From assembly GCF_016802725.1 (NCBI RefSeq), contig NC_052664.1, forward strand, positions 9,202,016 through 9,266,015: a stretch of DNA of 64,000 nucleotides, given 5' to 3'. Below the pieces are notes generated by a model that worked only from the letters and a program-made list of their open reading frames with translations, was not told the DNA's origin and did not search any database. This DNA comes from Solenopsis invicta (Eukaryota > Arthropoda > Insecta > Hymenoptera > Formicidae). Each line of letters starts with the position of its first letter. Position 1 is the stretch's first letter. Shown here piece by piece: positions 53,644 to 62,205 of this stretch. The position numbers and the translations under genes are program-made.

Positions 53644-54513
53644 GACTACGTTTACACGGCTTCTAAATTCAATTTAGTAACGTTAATGTTATAACTCCTA
53701 CTTAAAGTAAGGTGCATTTACACGTTCAGGCTTATCTTATTTCCACCAAGTTGAAGCAGCTTAAGAACTTTCGAGTTAAGTGAGTCAAGGATTTCCATTA
53801 ATACCAACATAAAATAACAAAAAATTGGATGCTTGTTTGTGGTAGAAATATAGTCTGAAGTTAACAAAGTGTATTTTTAGGTTACAATATAAATTTGAAA
53901 ATTATTAAATATTTATTTGTTGAGTGAGATGTAATAATTTACAAATTATTTACAAATTTTTTATAACTTGCCGTTCTCTCATTAATTAAAGAAAATATCA
54001 ACTTTCCTCGGTTTTCCAACTTTCACGCTTTTTGGTTTTCATTGTTTTTATTTTTTTACTTGCTTTAATTTTTTTTGCCTTCTGTATTACGATTTGGAAA
54101 CTCAATACTAACTCTATAAACAATGGAAAATAAAGAAGTTCAATTTTTATGGGTTGGCATTATAATCGTCGTTAGAGAGGGTCCCAGATGCGCACAAACC
54201 CGATCGGACACCACCAATCACGTAATCTAATCTAACCCAACCAACGGAAATACTCTAGGCATCGGCCGCTATAATTGGTGGTGTCCAATTGGGCTTGTGC
54301 GCATCTGGGACCCTCCCCGTCGTTATATTGTGACCGTTTACACATCCTTTTTATGTCGATGTTGTAACTCTAACCCTCTTCACCAACTGACTTTGAGTTA
54401 CTACATCGATGTTATAACTTTGGCGTAAAATAGCGTTTACACGGCATCTAACGTTTGTAGTTATAACATTGATGTTATAACTTCGGCTTAAATTGTGCCG
54501 TTTAAACGTAGTC
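53644..54513. mobile_element. GACTACGTTTACACGG element with ATA duplication
   Basis: GACTACGTTTACACGGCTTC; complement of right GACTACGTTTAAACGGCACA. A 3-bp ATA lies on both sides. The interior repeats TTATAAC(A/T)... and GATGTTATAACTT-type motifs. Interrupted by the MITE at 54175-54317. No coding frame. Confidence 0.75.
54175..54317. mobile_element. MITE with 8-9 bp duplication, copy in 54 kb nest
   Basis: GAGAGGGTCCCAGATGCGCA; complement of right GGGAGGGTCCCAGATGCGCA. Flanked by CGTCGTTA (54167-54174 and 54318-54325). Shared core ACTCTAGGCATCGGCCGCT. Confidence 0.83.
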
Positions 54514-54575
54514 ATAGTTGCGACATTTTTTCTTCGATGGTTTTAGGAATGTAGCCTTGCTCACACAACTGTACA

Positions 54576-55550
54576 GTCGTGTTCATTATAGTTGCGACAC
54601 TTTTTCTTAGATGCGTTTCTGAACGCGCAACTATAACGAGAGCTGAGAACATGATTGGTTCTTACTTGTGGATCCAACCAATTACGTTTGCCGCTCGATG
54701 AGCAAGGCTACATTCCAAAAACCACCGAAGAAAAAGTGTCGCAACTATGAGGGTGCCGTCACATGGAGCGTAACTTGCGTAGCGTAATTTGCGTATTCTA
54801 GTAACTTCTAAAATACATTACGCCATTTCAAAGGCCTTCTTTCGCATGAAGCGTATTTCGCGGATTTTCAAGAAATGCGTATCTAATGCAACCAATTGCT
54901 GATTAGGATTTCTCTTGTACTCTCTAACAGAAATGCTAAACAAATTTACGATTGGTTTTTGTAATTTACGCGTCTCAGAAAGTACGCCTCATGTGGAACT
55001 GATACTCTGCACACTAGTATGTGTGAATCATCTATGTGCAAATCTAACCTGTGCGGACATATATTCCTGTTCCTTGTAATTTTCAAACATTTATATATTT
55101 AAAACAAAATAAATATATGTTAGGCATTTAAAAAAAAGAAAGCATTTTACATGCAAGAAATTCAAGCAACACGGACATATTTATTAATGTACAACTATAA
55201 CCTTAAAATTTTGTATCAACATATCGCAAGAAGATTGGATATGACAGAATGTTATTACAGAATAACTATTATAAATAATAAATTTGACATAAAACTGTTT
55301 CTTAATTTACCCTGATATCATTATCTATCTTTCAATTTTGTTCTGCTTATTTAAGTAATACATGTGTTACCAATACATGTATACACAACGTTTCTTACGC
55401 AGAAAATTGGATTCGACTTAACGATAATAACGTAAAAAGCGTAAAGTAGCTAGGCGGAAGCTAATGTTCCAGTAAAACGATATCATTGGTCGGCGCAAGT
55501 TACGCTTACGCAAGTTACGCCCCATGTGACGGCACCCTGATGAACACGAC
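54576..55550. mobile_element. GTCGTG palindrome element, copy 2, split by a 0.79 kb insertion
   Basis: GTCGTGTTCATTATAGTTGC ... TCGCAACTAT before, and GATGAACACGAC after, the insertion at 54751-55537. TGTACA at 54570-54575 and 55551-55556. Confidence 0.83.
54751..55537. mobile_element. GGGTGCCGTCACATGGAGCG element with TGA duplication
   Basis: GGGTGCCGTCACATGGAGCG; complement of right GGGTGCCGTCACATGGGGCG. TGA on both sides (54748-54750 and 55538-55540). The left 260 bp is itself palindromic and recurs inverted at 39805-40066. The centre 55021-55370 is unique AT-rich DNA. Confidence 0.8.
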
Positions 55551-55556
55551 TGTACA

Positions 55557-55741
55557 GTCGTGTTCATTATAGTTGCGACACTTTTTCTTAGATGCGTCTC
55601 TGAACACGCAACTATAACACGAGCTGAGAACATGATTGGTTCTTACTTGTGGATCCAACCAATTACGTTTGCCGCTCGATGAGCAAGGCTACATTCCAAA
55701 AACCATCGAAAAAAAAGTGTCGCAACTATAATGAACACGAC
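55557..55741. mobile_element. GTCGTG palindrome element, copy 3 (complete)
   Basis: GTCGTGTTCATTATAGTTGC ... GCAACTATAATGAACACGAC, 185 bp. The loop includes GGTTCTTACTTGTGGATCCA. TGTACA on each side (55551-55556 and 55742-55747), each shared with a neighbour. Confidence 0.88.
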
Positions 55742-55753
55742 TGTACAGCCAAG

Positions 55754-56877
55754 GGAGTCTATCATGTAACATTTCCCCTAGGGCGGAAACATAAAAAGTG
55801 AAAAGTTTCACGTGAACTGCACGATCATGTACGATTCCACGGAATCATGTAACTCACTCATGAGCGGAAATATGAACTTTTTTACGTGAACTTTTTCGCC
55901 ATCAGCCGTGATGGCAAAAAGGTGAAAATTTAGGGAATTAATAAATTGTATGTATTTTGAAATAAGAATGAAAGTGTGGTAACAGTGTGGTAACAGTTTG
56001 AAGAGATATTATTGAAGAGGTTAATCTTTTTGGTATTGCGTTACGTTGATAGGATAAAGTAATGTACATACATAAATAAAAATAATGCTTTTGTGATATA
56101 ATTAGATTTGATATTTATATGTGACAAATTGATATTTTGATATAGAATAAGGCTTCATCAAATGCAAATTTAGATAAAAATATACTTTAACGCGTTTTGA
56201 TACACAATGATATAAGAAAGGTGCGTCTTATGAAATAGAATATTAATCAATCATGTAAGTGTTTATAACTTATAAATTTGGAAAATACATGTGTGAGCGG
56301 AGAATTCAGTTTTGATCAAAGTCTGTATTTTAAATTATTCGATATTTTTTAATTAAACAAAGTTAAATTTAATGACTAATAAAATTAATTTACTTTAAAA
56401 TTTGCATAAATATAAAACTAAATTAAAGTTATTTTTGAAAAACATTGTATTAAATTACAATGTAATTTTTAGAATTAGATTACTACATAATAAAATAGTT
56501 GTTACAATATATGGATCATCAAAAATAAATGTAATATATATTATATTTGTAAAATAAGTTTATGCATTATAACTAAGAAATATTGCTATTTATTTATGAA
56601 TATATTTTTTTACAATTTCTTTTTTTATATAATTAAATTTTTACAGTAAAAGTTATACTATAAAAGCAGGTAGAAACCTTTTTCACGACCGCTTGATAGT
56701 TGCGATGACAGATTCGAGCCTTTAAAGGTGAATTTCGGAACGCAACCTAAACTTCTGCGCATTATCCATACATAATCGCTGTGCGTGAAAAGATTCACGT
56801 GAACTCTCTATGAGTGAAAAATGAAAAAATGAAAAGTGAAACGTGAAAAGTTCCACGTGAAATTATATGATTGACCC
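55754..56877. mobile_element. GGGTCAATCATGTAA element, copy 2 (inverted)
   Basis: Inverse of the copy at 46590-47708, beginning GGGAGTCTATCATGTAACAT and ending TATATGATTGACCCC. It is inserted after CCAAG, only a few bases inside a CCCAAGG palindrome element; a CCAAG follows at the other side. Confidence 0.75.
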
Positions 56878-57072
56878 CAAGGATTTTGATTCTGTCCATG
56901 GGAAAATTTTCTAAACTAAGAAGTCACCACTTTCTACATACTCGCAGGTTATGATTAATAAAACGACTAGAGCTCATTGGTCGTTACGTTAATTATGAAC
57001 TGTAAGTATGTAGAAAGATAACGACTTCTCAGTTTGTAAAATTTTCCCATGGACAGTATTAAACACGCTGGG
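56878..57072. mobile_element. CCCAAGG palindrome element, copy g (its left end is at 55748)
   Basis: AAGGATTTTGATTCTGTCCA ... TTCCCATGGACAGTATTAAA, CGCTGGG. The first bases (about 55748-55753) are separated by the 1.1 kb insertion. TGTACA at 57073-57078 on the right. Confidence 0.75.
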
Positions 57073-57078
57073 TGTACA

Positions 57079-57276
57079 CCCAAGGACTTTGATTCTGTCC
57101 ATAGGAAAATTTTCCGAACTGAGAAGTCACCACTTTCTACATACTCGCAGTTTATGATTAAAGTAACAATTAAAGTTTATTGCTCGTTACGTTAATCATG
57201 AACTGTAAGTATATAGAAAGATAGCGACTTTTCAGTTTGGAAAATTTCTCCATGAACAGAATCAAAGTCTTTGGGT
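57079..57276. mobile_element. CCCAAGG palindrome element, copy h
   Basis: CCCAAGGACTTTGATTCTGT ... ACAGAATCAAAGTCTTTGGG. Left flank TGTACA shared with copy g; right flank TTTACA (degenerate). Confidence 0.83.
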
Positions 57277-57285
57277 TTACATATA

Positions 57286-57433
57286 AGACGGGATCCGATA
57301 GCGCACAGTGCGATAGCTCACCAACCAATCATCTTGACTTACCCAATCTAACCCAATCAACGGAAAAACTCTAGGCATCGGCCACCGTGAGTGGTGGTGG
57401 GCTATTGATCCCGTGCGCTATCAGGATCCGCCC
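57286..57433. mobile_element. MITE with 9-bp duplication at 57.3 kb
   Basis: AGACGGGATCCGATAGCGCA ... GCGCTATCAGGATCCGCCC flanked by TTACATATA (57277-57285 and 57434-57442). Confidence 0.83.
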
Positions 57434-57475
57434 TTACATATAGACATACAAAAAAATATATATTTATACTAACAA

Positions 57476-58744
57476 AGGAAGGACCAAGTAACTCACCCTG
57501 GGATTTTGACCTCAATTTTTTTACTTATTCTGGAGACGAAGAAAAAGTTTACGCCTCCCGGCATTTGATTGAATAGGCCTTAGTTTCGGAGAAATAAATT
57601 TGTGAAAATTGGCAAATATGGCGTGGCGCGCCATATGAGCCTTTCCGGTAACTGGTCTTCCAAACAGTGCAGTTGGCGTTTGTGAGTTAGATGCTTGCTT
57701 CATAATCGTCAGATCTGGGTTTGCTCCCGGATAGCAATAATTTTTTTTTATTTTTTAAGTGTTTTTATTTATGCTTATTTATTTTAATGATATTAATATA
57801 ATATGTAAATTTTTGAAATAGAAAATTTAATTTAATATTATTAATTTAAATTTAATTTGAAGGGAATTTTAATTTAAATAATAATATTTGAAATAATAAA
57901 TAAGCAATAATAATAATATATAAGTTAATTGTAATGGATTATATATAAAGGCAATGTATTTAAATTTTCAAATTGTTTAAGTTTAAAATTTAATTAGAAA
58001 TAATATTAACAGTATTTTAAATTTCTAGTTTTTAAAATAATTAATCATAGAAGAAGAAGAATAAACAAACATCTCAATGTGAATGTGAATATTTTTATTA
58101 CAAAATTCAATTATTTAAGTATTGTGGATTTATTATAAAATTAAATTATTTTGATGCGGAACAATTACTTGGATGATAAAACATCACAAAAACATTTAAA
58201 GCATATAAATTTTCTATAGTTTGCACAATGAATAAATGAAGGAGTATCACATATACATTTATTTTTCCATTACAAATAACTTATATATTATTATTATTAC
58301 TTATTTATTATTTCAAATATTATTTGAATTAAAATTCTCTTCAAATTAAATTTAAATTAATGTTTAAAATGTGATATTAAATTAAATTTTTTATTTCAAA
58401 AATTTGCATATATATTAATATCATCAAAGTAAATAAAGATAAATAAAAACACTTATTAAAAAAAAATTATTGCTCGCTTTCGGGAGCAATCTCGGATCTT
58501 ACAATTATAAAGCAAGCATCTAACTCACGAAGCCAACTGCACTGTTAAGAAGAACAATTACCGGGAAGGCTCATATGGCATGCCACGGTGCGCTCCGGAT
58601 ATGGCCAATTTTCACAAATTTATTTCTCCGAAACTAAGGCCTATTCGATCAAATTCCGGGAAACGTAAACTTTTTTTTCGTTTCCAGAATAAGTAAAAAA
58701 ATTGGGGTCAAAATCCCAGGGCGAGTCACCTGGTTCTTTCCTTG
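57476..58744. mobile_element. 1.27 kb foldback with tRNA-like segments in its arms
   Basis: AAGGAAGGACCAAGTAACTC; complement of right AAGGAAAGAACCAGGTGACT. The arms (about 600 bp each) pair throughout, including the AT-rich interior. Each arm carries GTGAGTTAGATGCTTGCTT(C/T)ATAAT and a T-arm-like segment (CTGGGTTTGCTCCCGG at 57714-57729). No protein coding. Confidence 0.75.
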
Positions 58745-59158
58745 TAAGTAAATTACTTATAACCTGTTTTAAGTTAGAAATGTATTTTAAGATGATTGTT
58801 AAGAAAATATTCTTTACATATATAACCATTACTTAAAAGAAGAGAACTAAAAATTGAGTAATTGTTTTTTTTAATAGCAGAATGACATTTTTCTGTGTAT
58901 ACAATTTCAAACATGAAATTACATGAAATATTTTGGTATAAATGTGCACAATACAATTTTGAATAGTATTTAATAATATTATTTTGCTGTTTGTTAATTT
59001 TTCTTCTACATTACAAAATGTTATAAAACAGTTTACTTATGGGAAATGTCATAAATATAAATTGTACTAAACTATGTATAGAATTATACTTCTTGCAGTC
59101 CATTTTTCGAACATTTGTGGAATAAAATAAATTATTTTGATCACATCAATGATAAAGG
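58745..59158. other. Intronic DNA without a recognised feature
   Basis: AT-rich; no open frame with similarity and no repeat boundary. Confidence 0.4.
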
Positions 59159-59531
59159 AGGATCCCGTTTGGACACAGCACCGATTGGACACCACCACTC
59201 AGGGTATCATCACATGGAGCGGAATAGCGAAACGAGAGCGGAACCAATCACGTTTGTTCCGTGTTACACAGTTTTCAAGACCCCCATCCCCATGGAACAG
59301 AACGAGCGCATCGCGGAATGAACAACAAGTCCATAACTATTGTTCTTATCGCTTGTTGATTATTATTATGCATAGTGAAAACTGCATAACGCGGAACGCA
59401 CATAATTGGTTCCGCTCTCGTTCCGCTATTTCGCTCCATGTGACGGCACCCTCACAGCGATCGATGCATAGAGTTTTTTTGTTGGTTAGGCTAGATAATT
59501 CAAGATAATTGGTTGGTGTCCAATCAAGCTA
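59159..59531. mobile_element. Relative of the 9-bp-duplication MITE family, split by another MITE
   Basis: Left GGATCCCGTTTGGACACAGC and ACCGATTGGACACCACCACT; right GATAATTGGTTGGTGTCCAA after the inverted core (GATGCATAGAGTTTTTTTGT). The right end is truncated at the TGTACA of the next element. A 250-bp MITE interrupts it at 59202-59451. Confidence 0.7.
59202..59451. mobile_element. GGGTATCATCACATGGAGCG MITE with TCA duplication
   Basis: GGGTATCATCACATGGAGCG; complement of right GGGTGCCGTCACATGGAGCG. TCA on both sides (59199-59201 and 59452-59454). The arms carry GGAATAGCGAAACGAGAGCG and the inverse. Confidence 0.83.
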
Positions 59532-59537
59532 TGTACA

Positions 59538-59735
59538 CCCAAGGATTTTAATTCTGTCTATGGGGGAAATTTTCCAAACTGAGAAGTCGCTATCTTTCTA
59601 CATAGTTACAATTCATGATTAACGTAACGACAAATGAACTTTAGTCATTTCATTAATCATGAACTGCGAGTATGTAGAAAGTGGGGACTTCTCAGTTTGG
59701 AAAATTTCCCCATGGACAGAATCAAAGTCCTTGGG
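59538..59735. mobile_element. CCCAAGG palindrome element, copy i
   Basis: CCCAAGGATTTTAATTCTGT ... ACAGAATCAAAGTCCTTGGG flanked by TGTACA (59532-59537 and 59736-59741). Confidence 0.87.
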
Positions 59736-59754
59736 TGTACAAATACGTGTGAAC

Positions 59755-60611
59755 TTTGACTATATACCTTTGAACTGCTAACGGCAGCCATTAATGGAAT
59801 CTAAGATCTTAGCGTCCTCGGGTCCGAAAATTGGTCAAATTAAGAATTACCTAGCTGCATTTCAAGTAATAATAAGTACAATTCTTTGACTCTTTGAGAC
59901 TGTATAGTCAAAGATACAACTGAGACGCGTGTTAAGGTTATTATTATTTGATCTATTTATATTGTACAAACAAAAATATAAAATATAAAAATGGTTTGTT
60001 GTTGTTCTGCGGAAATATGCAATAATAAAAACATGAAATACAATCCTGCAGGAACAACTTCAACAAAATCTAAAAATGTGTTACAGGTAAGTTAGATTAT
60101 GTGAGATGTGAACCTTACACTTCAAACACTTTACTTTTTTTCTGTTCAAGTAATAATAATTTAAAGAATTATTTATTATTAGTTACATTTATTACTACCA
60201 TTTTTTTTACATATACTTTATTTTATTGTATTATTTACTATGTACATACTTTATTTTATTATTAATTAACAATTATTAAATTTGTTACTTTTTTTTAATT
60301 AATTTTAAATCAATTAGTATTTTTCACGGATTACATTTAATTACTCCTACAACTTTTTATCTTCTATTATTACATAATTTACCAAAACAAGAACGAATCA
60401 TTTTTTTATTTAGTAATACTTCTGGATCACTCAATTATTTATTTGGAGTTATTCGTACCAATCGTACCGATTCTTACTAGAAATATAGATAAGTAGTTCT
60501 CTATTTGGCTAACTTCCGGACCCGGGGGCGCTGAGATCTTAGATTCTCAGACCTCTTTTTGTATCTTATAGAAAAGTAGAGGTATTAGCAGTCCAGAGGT
60601 ATATGGTCAAA
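59755..60611. mobile_element. TIR element enclosing a THAP-like exon
   Basis: TTTGACTATATACCTTTGAA; complement of right TTTGACCATATACCTCTGGA. The arms share AATCTAAGATCT(T/C)AGCG and CGGGTCCG. The interior contains a short open frame with a splice donor (59991-60086) and AT-rich DNA. Target duplication not recognised. Confidence 0.65.
59991..60086 (+). CDS. Possible first exon of a THAP-like protein (32 codons)
   Basis: An ATG frame MVCCCSAEICNNKNMKYNPA...KNVLQ ends exactly at a good splice donor (CAG|GTAAGTT). The spacing C-S-A-x-x-C-N-N-K is that of the start of a THAP zinc finger, a DNA-binding domain found in P-type transposases and host regulators. The usual FHRFP-like continuation is not present before the donor, and no following exon was found. 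It could be the first exon of the enclosing element's own protein, a captured host exon, or chance. Confidence 0.35.
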
Positions 60612-60747
60612 GGGTATCAATAATTACTTTTTTCATTTGTTAACTAATTCAGATTGCAAACTTTCTAATCACATTAAAATTGAAATGTTTATTTGTATTT
60701 TGTGTTTAAAAAAATGTGTGTGTGTGTTTGCGCGCGCGCGCACACAC

Positions 60748-61751
60748 ACAAGGGAAAACCGAGGCAAATCGTTAGACGGGGTAATTTGATAATTGGAAAT
60801 ATCTTTTTATGGATACATATTAAAAATTTACTTTAAATACTGTAAACAGATCCTAATGTTGCTAACAAAGTTTTGTTGACAACGTCATATTAAAATCGTA
60901 GTATTGAAAAATGTGTTTTGCGACAGTCGAAGTAATTTTTGATAGTATTTCTTTGAAATTTAAGTAAGATAATAAAGTTTATTTATTTTAACTTTGAATA
61001 TATCGTGTCCAGTTAAATGTATTTGAAACATTTCTTGTTTATTTTTTTGCTATGTAATGTTTATTTTTGTCGATTATACGCAATAATGCGCACAGTTGAT
61101 GTTGGGGCTATTCGTAATACCAAGCACCGGGGCGATTTGTTAATATTGATTGCAGCGTTTATGGGTAACCCTAACCTTACGTTGGCTGCGTTACAAACGT
61201 CTGCGTTACGCAGAGTTAAGCATTAAGGTAAACTGAAGTTCTTTATTGATTTAGTTCAAACTTGATAATATTGTGTATTTTAGTATATAGAACATGAATA
61301 TGAATATAAAATCGTCGCTCTTAAGGTAAAAATTATAAAGTGTTAAAGATTAACACTTGTGAGGTTAGGAAATTGTCACACGGATGGCATAAAAGACATG
61401 CGAACGTGTATATTTGCATTTGTTTTTTGTATACCTATATTCTTTTTTAAATAAAAAAAAGTCTTAACAACAGTTTTTATACAGTCTTTCAACTTAAAAC
61501 ACAAATTTTGAAATATTCCCGGATTAGTTACGAATTACCCCGGGCTTAGGGCGATTCGCAATTTTTGGCATTGGTCGACATTTTTATATGTACTTCAAAG
61601 CAAGTACACTTCTATGTTCTATCTATAGCGACATTGTGAAAGGGAAGGTTTAACCTTTCAAACCGTTTCATGTTTTTTTTTTATAAATATAGAACTCAGG
61701 AGACACAAAGAAAAAAAAGGTTTAACGAATAGCCCTAGTTTCCCTTATATA
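60748..61751. mobile_element. TIR element of 1.0 kb containing the second copy of the 8519 repeat
   Basis: CAAGGGAAAACCGAGGCAAATC and, in complement of the right, TAAGGGAAACTAGGGCTATT are imperfect inverted ends. Positions 61252-61747 repeat 8519-9035. An internal GGGGCTATTCGTAATACCAA segment resembles the end itself. A CA/GT microsatellite (60718-60747) abuts the left end. No known protein. Confidence 0.5.
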
Positions 61752-61788
61752 TTATTTTATAAACATTTCAATTAAATATATATACAGA

Positions 61789-61990
61789 GTGATTCAGAAT
61801 AACCTTATGTCCTTGAAAAGACATATTCCTGAGGTTATTGAACAACTTTTTATTTGGCAAAAATTTGTCCGAAACTTAGTTTTTAAATTATAAAAAAAAT
61901 AGTTATCCGATAACCGGACACGTATAGCGGTGAGACAAGGCCGGTACAATTCACTGTTTGTTGTGCGATTACGTGAGGCGATTGCAATGA
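61789..61990. repeat. Possible transposon end fragment
   Basis: Starts ACAGAGTGATTCAGAATAACC after a TATATA run, a style of end seen in Tc1/mariner-type elements. No partner end lies within the window. Confidence 0.3.
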
Positions 61991-62029
61991 TCAGTTGATA
62001 GCTCGAACACTGTTTTCCCTCCCTCCTTT

Positions 62030-62122
62030 CCTCTCCTTTTCCCCCTCCCCTCCCCTCTTTCTCTCCCCCCTCTTTCCCTCCCTCCTTTCCTCCCTCCCTC
62101 TCTCCCTTTCTCGCTCCCTCCC

Positions 62123-62189
<67 letters not shown>

Positions 62190-62195
62190 TTGAGT
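62030..62195. repeat. (CT)n-rich low-complexity tract
   Basis: TCCC/CTCC-rich sequence grading into about 80 bases of pure CT. The Ser/Leu/Pro-rich frame across it is an artefact. Confidence 0.9.
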
Positions 62196-62205
62196 AAGAA
62201 AGCGA

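Larger units (their letters stand above)
53629..54569. mobile_element. GTCGTG palindrome element, copy 1, split by a 0.87 kb insertion
   Basis: GTCGTGTTCATTATA precedes and GTTGCGACATTTTTTCTTCG follows the inserted element (53644-54513). The right end is degenerate (TCACACAAC). TGTACA lies on both sides (53623-53628 and 54570-54575). Confidence 0.7.

Noticed and set aside
55418..55633. Short - strand frame spanning an element junction
   Set aside because: It crosses the boundary between a GGGTGCC element and a GTCGTG element, so it cannot be a conserved gene.
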